Assembly: GCA_023387655.1 (NCBI GenBank)
Contig: JAEWHR010000116.1
Location: 1 to 64,000 of the forward strand
Source: Bacillota bacterium
GTDB taxonomy: Bacteria > Bacillota > Clostridia > Lachnospirales > Lachnospiraceae
Reading direction: 5' to 3'
DNA length: 64,000 nucleotides
Shown here: positions 33,596 to 42,154 of the stretch, in pieces
How positions within the stretch are numbered: the stretch's first letter is position 1
How the letters are laid out: each line of letters begins with the position of its first letter
Position numbers and translations under genes: made by a program
The notes under the pieces: generated by a model
What the model was told of the DNA's origin: nothing
The model's database searches: none
Seen by the model: only the letters and a program-made list of their open reading frames with translations

Positions 33596-35188
33596 ATGTA
33601 TCGAGTTTTACTTGTGGATGATGAGGATATAGCAAGAGAATCAATCAGTCGCTGCATTAATTGGTCTGATTTAGGATTATCACTAGTTGGAACATGTAAA
33701 AATGGTAAGGAAGCCATTCTGTTTGTCACGGAACATGAGGTGGATATTGTACTAACAGATATCTGTATGCCATATGTAGATGGGATGGAATTAAGCAAAT
33801 TCTTATATGAGAGCCACAAAGACATAAGTATAGTAATATTTAGTGGATATCATGAATTTGAATATGCAAAACAAGCAATGAAGTATAAAGTAGTCGAGTA
33901 TTTATTAAAGCCTGTAACGGCGAAGGATTTAAAAGATGTTTTATCAAATCTTACCAATGAGCTGAATAAGAATCGAAAAGAACAACAAGAAATAACAATA
34001 ATGAAACAAGAATACAAAAAAAGTTTACCTTTAGTGAAAGGACAAGTTTTGTCTGATTTGATGCTTGTTGGAAATCCTGACGAGCGGTTAAAAAGTGATT
34101 TACAAAGACTGCAAATACATATTGAAGATTCCAACTTACGTGTGGTATCTTTTGTGGTGACATCGTTTGAATCTGATGAACCAAAGCAAAGTGCTTTAAT
34201 ATTAATTACCATAGTGAAAATTATTGAGACAACGATGAAAGACAATAATGATGGTATCGTTTTTCAAGGTGTAGAGAATGGAATCTACCTAATCTTTCAT
34301 ACGTCACAAAAAAGGACGCTTGAGGATAGAATTCACTTAATTCTTCATGACATTAAGAAAAACATTGAAGAAACGTTATCCTTTCATATTCAGATTGGAA
34401 TGGGCGGATGGGTTCATGGTATTAACAACCTTACAGTTTCGTTTGAAGAAGCAAAGCGTGCGCTTTCCTATCGTTATTTGGATCAAAATACTTATATTTG
34501 GGATATTGAAAAAATCAAGATGGTGGATAATATAAGCATTTACAAGTATTTAGAGTTATTTGAAACAGCTATTAAGGGATATGATAAGGATGAAATTAAA
34601 AAACTACTGGAGCAATTACAATTAGATTTTACAATTGGTTATCTTGATAAGAATAGAATTTTGCTTTATTTACAAAGAATTATATTATTAACGCGAAAAT
34701 TATTAGAAGAAGCAGATTTAATAAATAACAATAAAATACCAAAAGAACACGAAATATTAGAGCAGATAAGTAAAGTACCTTATTTGGAGCAGGCAATGAA
34801 GATGCTACTTTACTATCTGAATGAGGTTGCTTGTCAGTTAAGTGTTGGTAAGGAAAGTAATAATGAAAGGTTAGTTGCACAAGCAAAAGCTTATTTAATG
34901 AAAAATTATAGTAATCCGGAATTAAGTCTATCTATTTTATGCCAAGAATTATTCATTAGTCCTTCGTACTTTAGCTCAATTTATAAAGCAACGACGGGTG
35001 AAACATATTTAGATACCTTAAACCAAATACGCCTAGAGCAGTCAAAACTACTATTACTTAATACAAATCTTAAAAATTATGAGGTTGCTTTAAAAGTAGG
35101 TTTTAGTGATCCTCATTACTTTAATATCGTTTTTAAGAAAGCAACGAAAATGACGCCAAAAGAGTTTGCTAGAAGATATGATAGCTAG
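33596..35188 (+). CDS. YesN-type response regulator with AraC DNA-binding domain
   Basis: The 530-residue regulator has a receiver domain at 1-120 (DDEDIARES, phospho-acceptor Asp in VLTDICMP, KP near 105). A long middle region of about 300 residues follows, then two AraC-type helix-turn-helix units at about 430-530 (LSILCQELFISPSYFSSIYKATTGE, YEVALKVGFSDPHYFNIVFKKATKMTPKEF). It should activate sugar genes when phosphorylated by the YesM-type kinase encoded 11 bases downstream. GAAAGGAGAAGGAA precedes the ATG. The nearby CUT2 transporter is the likely target. Confidence 0.93.
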   Translation: MYRVLLVDDEDIARESISRCINWSDLGLSLVGTCKNGKEAILFVTEHEVDIVLTDICMPYVDGMELSKFLYESHKDISIVIFSGYHEFEYAKQAMKYKVVEYLLKPVTAKDLKDVLSNLTNELNKNRKEQQEITIMKQEYKKSLPLVKGQVLSDLMLVGNPDERLKSDLQRLQIHIEDSNLRVVSFVVTSFESDEPKQSALILITIVKIIETTMKDNNDGIVFQGVENGIYLIFHTSQKRTLEDRIHLILHDIKKNIEETLSFHIQIGMGGWVHGINNLTVSFEEAKRALSYRYLDQNTYIWDIEKIKMVDNISIYKYLELFETAIKGYDKDEIKKLLEQLQLDFTIGYLDKNRILLYLQRIILLTRKLLEEADLINNNKIPKEHEILEQISKVPYLEQAMKMLLYYLNEVACQLSVGKESNNERLVAQAKAYLMKNYSNPELSLSILCQELFISPSYFSSIYKATTGETYLDTLNQIRLEQSKLLLLNTNLKNYEVALKVGFSDPHYFNIVFKKATKMTPKEFARRYDS

Positions 35189-35199
35189 AGGGGGAAGCG

Positions 35200-36957
35200 A
35201 TGAATTATCAATTTAAGACGATACGATCAAAGATTTTAGCATCATTTCTTATATTGATCATCCCAATGATTATCATAGCAACCAAAATATCGATGACGTA
35301 TACCGAAAACTCAGTTGTAATGAATTCGATGGAATATACAACTGAGCTCATAAACCAAATGAACTCGGATGTTGACTCCTATATCGGATACATGGAGAAT
35401 ATTTCTCAATTAGTGTTGATGGATTCTGATGTACATACTTTTTTAAATAGTGATTATGAAGAAATCGATAGTAGACAGTTGGCTAGAGAACGAGTTGTTA
35501 ATCAGTTTGAAACGATACTAGATATAAGAAATGATATCACTAATCTCGCGGCCATTGGAGCAAATGGAAGGTACATATTAAATCGAGGAGACGATGAGAT
35601 TAATCCATACCTTGATATGAAACAAAAAGAATGGTACAAAAAAGCGATCGAGAGTAAGGGTAAGATATGTATCTCTTCTTCACACGTTCAAAATATTGTG
35701 AATGGTAAATATCAATGGGTGGTAAGTTTAAGTAGAGCAATCATAGACAGTGAGACTGGTACTGTGATTGGAGCGCTGTTGGTTGATTTAAATTATAATG
35801 TAATTAATAATCTTTGTAAAAAAATTAATCTAGGCAATAAAGGATATATATTTTTATTGGATGAACAGGGGAATATAATTTATCATCCCAAACAGCAGCT
35901 TATCTATAATGGTCTGATTAATGAAATGACATTAGAAGTGAAGGAATGTAAGGAGAGTTATTTTTTAACGGAGGGAATTGATAAAAAACTTTATGTAATT
36001 TCTAGGTCAGAGAAAACTGGTTGGACAGCAGTGGGAGTTGCTAATGTATCAGAATTATTCGAGCAAAAAACACAGACACAGAAACTTTATATCATCAGTA
36101 CGATTGTTATCCTTCTAATCGCAATGTTACTATCCATACTAATATCAAGGGCGATAACAAAGCCAATAAAAAAACTAAGGGATTCAATGAAGGAAGTAGA
36201 AAAAGGTAATTTTCACGAAAAGGTAGATACCTATGGTAGTGATGAGATTTCAAACCTAGGTAAGTCGTATAACATAATGATACGAACCGTTGAAGAACTG
36301 ATGGAAGCACAAGTCAAAGATCAAGAGCAAAAAAGAAAGAGTGAACTTCGTGCCTTACAGGCACAGATCAATCCACACTTCTTATATAATACCTTGGATT
36401 CTATTGTGTGGATGGCAGAGGAAGGGAAAAATCAAGAAGTAGTTACAATGACAGCATCCTTAGCTAAATTATTTCGTCAAAGTATTAGCAATGAAGCAGA
36501 AGAAGTAACTCTTCGTCAGGAAGTTGATTACGTTAGAAATTATCTTGTCATTCAAAAAATGCGGTATAAAGAACAATTAAATTATGACATTCAAGTTCCA
36601 GAATCTATTCTAAATTACTATGTGATTAAATTAATCATACAACCTTTGGTTGAAAACGCTTTATATCATGGAGTGAAGTATAAGGAAGGGGTAGGGACAA
36701 TCTTAGTGGATGGATATGAAACTGAAAGTTCAGTGGTTCTTCAGGTGATAGATGATGGAATTGGGATGGATGAAGAAGAACTATCTCAACTATTTGAGAA
36801 AAGAAAATCGACTCACAAAACCAACCGCGTGGCAGTACGTAATATTCATAATCGTATACAGCTTCACTATGGGAAAGAGTTCGGATTAAGTTTTGAGAGT
36901 AAGAAAGGTTACGGGACAAAAGTGAAGGTTATCCTGCCAAAAAGAATGAGTCTTTAA
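35200..36957 (+). CDS. YesM-type sensor histidine kinase
   Basis: The 585-residue membrane kinase has a first helix at about 12-30, an extracytoplasmic Cache-like sensor domain to about 285 and a second helix at about 295-315. HAMP follows (SRAITKPIKKLRDSM). The His_kinase domain has the phospho-acceptor in INPHFLYNTLDSI, and the ATPase domain has PLVENALYHG and DDGIGMD. It pairs with the YesN regulator upstream. Its stop overlaps the next open frame by one base, tying it to the membrane-anchored binding protein that probably presents the sugar to it. Confidence 0.93.
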   Translation: MNYQFKTIRSKILASFLILIIPMIIIATKISMTYTENSVVMNSMEYTTELINQMNSDVDSYIGYMENISQLVLMDSDVHTFLNSDYEEIDSRQLARERVVNQFETILDIRNDITNLAAIGANGRYILNRGDDEINPYLDMKQKEWYKKAIESKGKICISSSHVQNIVNGKYQWVVSLSRAIIDSETGTVIGALLVDLNYNVINNLCKKINLGNKGYIFLLDEQGNIIYHPKQQLIYNGLINEMTLEVKECKESYFLTEGIDKKLYVISRSEKTGWTAVGVANVSELFEQKTQTQKLYIISTIVILLIAMLLSILISRAITKPIKKLRDSMKEVEKGNFHEKVDTYGSDEISNLGKSYNIMIRTVEELMEAQVKDQEQKRKSELRALQAQINPHFLYNTLDSIVWMAEEGKNQEVVTMTASLAKLFRQSISNEAEEVTLRQEVDYVRNYLVIQKMRYKEQLNYDIQVPESILNYYVIKLIIQPLVENALYHGVKYKEGVGTILVDGYETESSVVLQVIDDGIGMDEEELSQLFEKRKSTHKTNRVAVRNIHNRIQLHYGKEFGLSFESKKGYGTKVKVILPKRMSL

Positions 36958-36983
36958 TGAAATGTTCAGGATTGGAGGTAAAA

Positions 36984-37961
36984 TTGAAGCATAAGAAGGT
37001 AATATTAATCAGTTCTATGATGCTACTTACGCTAAGTCTTGTGTTCATAATTTACATAAGAACTATAGAAAAACCGAAACAGTATTATATGATTTGTATC
37101 CCCAAAGTATTAGATGACTCTATTGATTTTTGGAGAGTCCTTAAAGAGGGAGTTGAGATGGCGGCCTATGAATATGAGGTTACGTTAGAATTTATGGCGC
37201 CTGAAAAGGAAGAAGACTACCAGGTGCAGAATGCACTCATTAAAGAAGCAATCAAGAAAAAACCCGACGCAATATTACTAGCGGCAGCAGACTATGAAAA
37301 GACATACGAAGCTGCAAAAGAAATGAAGGATGCAGGAATTAAACTTGTTGTAATCGATTCAGGAATGAAACAAGAGATTGCAGATATTACCGTTGCAACA
37401 GACAACATACAGGCAGGAATCAGAGTTGGTGCAGTTACCAAAAATCTGATTCGCAAGAGTGGAAAAATAGGTGTTATTAGTTTTGTAAAAAATTCAAAAA
37501 CAGCAATGGATCGAGAAGAGGGACTCAACATCGGTCTAAGTGATGATCGTGATAAAATAGAAGCCGTCTATTATTGCGATTCTAATTATGATAAAGCATA
37601 TGAAGGAACAACAGAGTTATTAACTAAATATCCAGAGATTACTGTTATTGTCGGTTTAAATCAATATTCAGCAATTGGAGCAGCTAGAGCTATCAAAGAT
37701 ATGGCAATGGAATCAAAAGTGAAATTAGTAGGTATTGATAGCTCAATCGAACAGATTCAATATTTAGAAGAAGGTATTTTTGAGGCAATTGTAGTACAGA
37801 AACCATTTAATATTGGATACCTTGGGGTTGAAAAAGCGCTTAAGCTTCTAAAAGAGGAATATGTTCCAAAAGAATTGGATTCCGGTTGCGCATTAATTAC
37901 AAAAGATAATATGTTTATTGGTATGAATCAAAAGTTAATCTTTCCATTCAAAGAAGAATGA
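36984..37961 (+). CDS. Membrane-anchored sugar-binding-like protein, probable sensor accessory
   Basis: The protein is a periplasmic-binding (RbsB/LacI-type, Peripla_BP_4) fold on a non-cleaved N-terminal helix; no lipobox is present. Motifs are KKPDAILLAAADYEK, GIKLVVIDSG, VATDNIQAG and VGLNQYSAIGAARAI. The open frame begins with an ATG at 36957 overlapping the kinase stop. GGAGG before a TTG at 36984 fits better and gives 325 residues. It lies in the kinase-regulator operon and is cut off from the transporter by a terminator. That points to signalling rather than uptake, like the XylFII partner of LytS-type kinases in clostridia. Confidence 0.8.
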   Translation: MKHKKVILISSMMLLTLSLVFIIYIRTIEKPKQYYMICIPKVLDDSIDFWRVLKEGVEMAAYEYEVTLEFMAPEKEEDYQVQNALIKEAIKKKPDAILLAAADYEKTYEAAKEMKDAGIKLVVIDSGMKQEIADITVATDNIQAGIRVGAVTKNLIRKSGKIGVISFVKNSKTAMDREEGLNIGLSDDRDKIEAVYYCDSNYDKAYEGTTELLTKYPEITVIVGLNQYSAIGAARAIKDMAMESKVKLVGIDSSIEQIQYLEEGIFEAIVVQKPFNIGYLGVEKALKLLKEEYVPKELDSGCALITKDNMFIGMNQKLIFPFKEE

Positions 37962-37970
37962 TTTTCTATA

Positions 37971-38013
37971 AGGTTAAAAAACTACATTGAAATAGTAGTT
38001 TTTTAACCTTTTT
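37971..38013 (+). terminator. Intrinsic terminator separating sensing and transport operons
   Basis: AGGTTAAAAAACTAC (37971-37985) pairs perfectly with GTAGTTTTTTAACCT (37995-38009), and TTTT follows. It ends the YesN-YesM-binding-protein transcript before the transporter genes. Confidence 0.92.
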
Positions 38014-38103
38014 TCATAGATTTATCTATTAAAATATACAAAATAGTCCTCTATAATATAGGAAAGTTAGTAAATATTAACAACAAAGGAAAGGGTGAAG
38101 ACT

Positions 38104-39597
38104 TTGGGGAATGTTATTATTACCATGAAAGGTATTAATAAAGCCTTTTCAGGAGTTCCAGCTTTAAAGGATGCAAGGTTAGAAGTCTGTACCGGAGAGG
38201 TACATGCACTGATGGGCGAAAATGGTGCTGGAAAATCGACATTGATGAAGATTCTAACTGGAATTTATTGCAAAGACTCAGGGGCGATAATCTATGATGG
38301 GAAAGAAATTGATTTTAAAAATCCACGTGAAGCAAAAGAAGCAGGGATTACAATTGTACATCAAGAATTAAACATGATGAATCATTTAACAGTTGCACAA
38401 AATCTTTTCATAGGTAGAGAAGATATGAAAGGTTATTTTATCAACGACAATAAAATGAACGAAAAAGCACTAGCATTGTTTGACAAATTAAATATCTCAA
38501 TTAGTCCAAAAGAAATTATGGGAAATCTGACGGTTGGAAAACAGCAGATGGTTGAGATAGCAAAAGCAATATCTACGGATGCTAAAGTTATTATTTTTGA
38601 TGAACCAACCGCTGCCTTGACTGATGTAGAGATTACAGAGCTATTTAAGGTCATTACTGATCTAAAGAAAAAAGGAATAGCAATCATCTACATCTCTCAT
38701 CGAATGGATGAAATAAAGATGATTACAGACCGCGTAACCATTATGCGCGATGGAGAATATGTAGGTACCTTGATTTCCAGTGAATGCTGTAAATCTGACA
38801 TTATAAATATGATGGTAGGACGAGTTATCTATGAGCATCCAAAACAATTTAGTAATGTAAAAGAGAATGCAAAGGTGGTTCTCTCAGTAAAGAACTTAAA
38901 TGCAGGAAGATTGGTAAAAGACGTTAGTTTTGAATTAAAGCAAGGAGAAATTCTTGGTATTTCTGGACTTATGGGTTCCGGCAGAACAGAACTTGCTAGA
39001 GCGATTTTTGGTGCAGATAAGATAGATAGCGGTGAACTCTATGTAAAGGATAAAAAGGTTACAATAAAGTCTCCCATGGATGCTGTGAAATATGGGATAG
39101 GATATCTTTCAGAAGATAGAAAACGATTTGGAATTATAGTAGAAAAGTCAGTATCAGATAATTCAGTATTAGCTACCTTAGAGCATTATACAAAAGGGAT
39201 TTTTCTAAAGAAAAAGAAAATAAGAAAAGACTCTGAAAAATATGCAAAACTACTTAATACAAAAACTCCATCAGTAGATGCCTATGTTAAAAATCTATCC
39301 GGAGGAAATCAGCAAAAGGTTGTAATTGCAAAATGGTTAATCCGAAACAGTGATATCATAATTTTTGATGAACCAACAAGAGGAATTGATGTTGGTGCAA
39401 AAAGTGAAATTTATACCTTGATGAATGAATTAATCAAAGAGGGAAAATCGATAATTATGATTTCTTCGGAACTGACTGAAATTCTTCGAATGAGTGATCG
39501 AATTCTAGTAATGTGTGAAGGCGAAAAAACAGGAGAGTTGTCCATTGAAGAAGCAAGTCAGGAAAAGATTATGCAATATGCAACACTAAGGGATTAA
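38104..39597 (+). CDS. CUT2-type sugar ABC transporter ATP-binding protein
   Basis: This double ATPase of the RbsA/XylG/MglA type powers sugar uptake. The first domain has GENGAGKST, VGKQQMVEIA and IIFDEPTAAL. The second has the degenerate Walker A GLMGSGRTEL typical of this family, then LSGGNQQKVVIAKW and IIFDEPTRGID. The frame opens at a GTG at 38095, but that codon sits inside the AAGGGTG binding site. The TTG at 38104 is the better start, giving 497 residues. It is followed 14 bases later by the permease gene. The sugar, a pentose, ribose or galactose-like monosaccharide, is not determined. Confidence 0.93.
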   Translation: MGNVIITMKGINKAFSGVPALKDARLEVCTGEVHALMGENGAGKSTLMKILTGIYCKDSGAIIYDGKEIDFKNPREAKEAGITIVHQELNMMNHLTVAQNLFIGREDMKGYFINDNKMNEKALALFDKLNISISPKEIMGNLTVGKQQMVEIAKAISTDAKVIIFDEPTAALTDVEITELFKVITDLKKKGIAIIYISHRMDEIKMITDRVTIMRDGEYVGTLISSECCKSDIINMMVGRVIYEHPKQFSNVKENAKVVLSVKNLNAGRLVKDVSFELKQGEILGISGLMGSGRTELARAIFGADKIDSGELYVKDKKVTIKSPMDAVKYGIGYLSEDRKRFGIIVEKSVSDNSVLATLEHYTKGIFLKKKKIRKDSEKYAKLLNTKTPSVDAYVKNLSGGNQQKVVIAKWLIRNSDIIIFDEPTRGIDVGAKSEIYTLMNELIKEGKSIIMISSELTEILRMSDRILVMCEGEKTGELSIEEASQEKIMQYATLRD

Positions 39598-39611
39598 TTG
39601 GAGGGAAAGAA

Positions 39612-40598
39612 ATGAATAAATTAGGAAACAAAATTAAGTCAATTGGAACTCAGAAGGTTGCAGCACTACTTGCATTAATTGTAATTTATCTATTTTTCTT
39701 TCTGATGAGTCCAGCATTTCGTTCCATGAGTACATTAGTCAGTATCTTTGATTCCTCGTATTATATAGGGTTTATGGCAATTGGAGTGACTTTTGTAATT
39801 GTAACGGGAGGAATTGATTTATCCATAGGTACAGTGTTAATCTGTTCCGCACTTACAGGAGGAGTGCTATATGAAAAAGGCCTTCCTTTGTGGCTGTGCC
39901 TCATTATTATAGTTTTATGCGGGGCTTTCTTTGGACTATGTAATGGAATTATGGTTGCGATAATGAAATTGCCTGCATTTATCGCCACCCTTGGCACCAT
40001 GATGGTAACACGTGGGTTAGGATCCATTATAACAAAGACAAGGAGTATAACATTTCCACTTAGAACGTCAGAAGATGGTTGGTATAAATCAATATTTCGT
40101 ACAGGATCCACAGAGCTATTTCCTTCTGGATTCCCAACAGGAATTATTTTATTGTTGCTATCCATGCTGGTTATGACAATTATATTAACAAAGACGAAAC
40201 CGGGAAGATACATATTATCATTAGGAAGCAATAAGGAAGCAACCAGGTTATCTGGTGTCAACATTGTAAAGTGGGAGATTTTAGCTTATGTCATAAGCGG
40301 AACGTTTGCAGGGATTGCGGGTATTGCTTATGCCGCTATTAATTCAACATTAATGCCTGGTACAGGCAATGGATTTGAACTAGAAGCAATCGCAGGTGTT
40401 GTAATCGGAGGTACCTCTTTAGCAGGAGGAGTCGGAACTGTAACTGGAACCATCATCGGTGTATTTATCATGTGCGTACTAAAGACAGGACTTCCATTTA
40501 TTGATTTACAACCCCACTACCAGTTGTTAATCACCGGTATTGTATTAATTATCGCTGTTTATTTAGATGTTAGAAATCGAAGAAGAAAATCTTGTTAG
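39612..40598 (+). CDS. CUT2-type sugar ABC transporter permease
   Basis: The 328-residue RbsC-like membrane protein forms the pore of the transporter. It has about eight to nine hydrophobic helices. Family motifs are VTGGIDLSIGTVL, GLCNGIMVAIMKLPAFIATLGTM and LEAIAGVVIGGTSLAGGVGTVTG. GGAGGGAAAGAA precedes the ATG. It lies directly after the ATPase gene and before the binding lipoprotein gene, about 165 bases away. Confidence 0.94.
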   Translation: MNKLGNKIKSIGTQKVAALLALIVIYLFFFLMSPAFRSMSTLVSIFDSSYYIGFMAIGVTFVIVTGGIDLSIGTVLICSALTGGVLYEKGLPLWLCLIIIVLCGAFFGLCNGIMVAIMKLPAFIATLGTMMVTRGLGSIITKTRSITFPLRTSEDGWYKSIFRTGSTELFPSGFPTGIILLLLSMLVMTIILTKTKPGRYILSLGSNKEATRLSGVNIVKWEILAYVISGTFAGIAGIAYAAINSTLMPGTGNGFELEAIAGVVIGGTSLAGGVGTVTGTIIGVFIMCVLKTGLPFIDLQPHYQLLITGIVLIIAVYLDVRNRRRKSC

Positions 40599-40762
40599 CA
40601 AACTTCTTGTTAGTAAACCGTTTGTTTCAAATAACATTGCTTATGGATCTTACGTTTTTGTATTAATTCATTCAACATATTCGCTTATTCTATATAAGTG
40701 AAAATTTAATTTAGTACGCTTTTAATTTATATAAAAGCTAATAAAAAAGGAGGATCGAGTTT

Positions 40763-41830
40763 ATGAAGGCAAAAAAAGTTATCGCGATTTCTTTAACGGC
40801 AGTTATGATGTTAGGTCTACTGTCTGGATGTAAGAAGGAGGATTCCAAAGACAAGGAAACCAGTGTTTCTGGAGTAATGACGATTGAAATTGTAGCAAAA
40901 GGTTTCCAACATGACTTTTGGCAAGCAGTTTTAGCAGGAAGTAAGAAGGCAGAAGAAGAATTTAAAGTAAAAACAAACTTTGTTGGTCCAGAGGGTGAAG
41001 GGGCAATCGCTACACAAGTAGAGCAAATTAACAATGCCATTAATAAGAAGCCAGCTGCAATATGTTTAGCAGCGCTTGATACCAATGCAGCTTTGGACGC
41101 GATTACCCAAGCTCAGTCACAAGGGATTCCTATTATAGGTTTTGATTCCGGTGTACCAGGTGCACCAGAGGGAGCTGTAAAAGCTAATGCTGCAACTGAT
41201 AATTATGCAGCTGGTGAATTAGCAGCAGAAAAAATGTACGAAGCGATAAAAGATAAAGTTACAAATCCCACAAATGTTGTACGTATTGGTGTAGTATCTC
41301 AAGAAGCAAACTCAGATTCCATAATTAAACGTACTTCAGGCTTTATAGATAAGATGAGTTCATTGATTGGTGAGAATAATTCTTGCGTAGAAGGACATGA
41401 CAAATACAACCGTAAATCAGATGGTGCTAAAGTTATAATTGAGGTTCGTATACCTGCGGAAGTAACCGATAATGCAGGTAAAACAGAAGCATTAACATTA
41501 CTGAATAAAGAAGACTTAGTGGCTATTTATGGATCAAATGAATTTGCAGCAAAATGTATTATTAATGCAAACGAAGGTTTAAATAAACTTGGTGAAGGCA
41601 AAGTTATTGCGGTTGGTTTCGACTCTGGAGCACTTCAGATTGACGCTATTAAGAATAAGATTTTCTACGGTTCCGTTACACAAGATCCAGTATCCATTGG
41701 GTATAATGCAGTTCGCTTAGCTGTTGCAGCAGCAAAGGGTGAGAAGGTTGAAGATGTAGATACCGGTTGTCAGTGGTATAATTCAGAAAACTATGATGCA
41801 CCTGATATAGCACCTTGTTTGTATCAGTAG
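40763..41830 (+). CDS. CUT2-type sugar-binding lipoprotein
   Basis: This is the 355-residue extracytoplasmic receptor of the transporter. The lipoprotein signal ends in lipobox LSGC near residue 23. The mature part has the Peripla_BP_4 fold: KGFQHDFWQAVLAGSKKAEEEF, NKKPAAICLAALDTNA, PIIGFDSGVPG, AATDNYAAGELAAEKM and AIYGSNEFAAKC. AAAAGGAGG precedes the ATG. The 165-base gap after the permease has no obvious terminator. A strong terminator follows the gene. It is a distant relative of the membrane-anchored sensor protein at 36984. Confidence 0.94.
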   Translation: MKAKKVIAISLTAVMMLGLLSGCKKEDSKDKETSVSGVMTIEIVAKGFQHDFWQAVLAGSKKAEEEFKVKTNFVGPEGEGAIATQVEQINNAINKKPAAICLAALDTNAALDAITQAQSQGIPIIGFDSGVPGAPEGAVKANAATDNYAAGELAAEKMYEAIKDKVTNPTNVVRIGVVSQEANSDSIIKRTSGFIDKMSSLIGENNSCVEGHDKYNRKSDGAKVIIEVRIPAEVTDNAGKTEALTLLNKEDLVAIYGSNEFAAKCIINANEGLNKLGEGKVIAVGFDSGALQIDAIKNKIFYGSVTQDPVSIGYNAVRLAVAAAKGEKVEDVDTGCQWYNSENYDAPDIAPCLYQ

Positions 41831-41883
41831 AGTACCCTCTACGATAACAGAAATAATACCCTCTTTTAAAACAGAATAATACG

Positions 41884-41917
41884 AAAGGGAAGGTTCTTTT
41901 AGAGGAACCTTCCCTTT
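41884..41917 (+). terminator. Intrinsic terminator after the CUT2 operon
   Basis: AAAGGGAAGGTTC pairs with GAACCTTCCCTTT around a short TTTTAGAG loop, followed by TGTATATT. The stem is perfect apart from the loop. Confidence 0.9.
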
Positions 41918-42154
41918 TGTATATTACAGAAGCATTTTATCATTCGAAAATTTCTATATATTCCTTTTCATTGGACTATTTGATAATCGCAGGGATATGA
42001 TGTGATTCATACTAATATAAATTGTAACAGAGATATTTTTAAGCTGTAATGTGAAGTAGTGTTAGAATACAAAACACCATTTATTGACATATATATGACA
42101 AAGATATTTTAGATACTAGATGTAAAAATAAGGGATAATATTGAGGAGGGCAAA

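Noticed and set aside
36957..36983. ATG at 36957 as the start of the membrane-anchored binding protein
   Set aside because: It overlaps the kinase stop and has no binding site, whereas GGAGG precedes the TTG at 36984. It is not excluded, because translational coupling could use the ATG.
39761..40264. A 167-codon frame antisense to the CUT2 permease
   Set aside because: Its composition mirrors the hydrophobic sense protein, and the sense frame has every permease motif.
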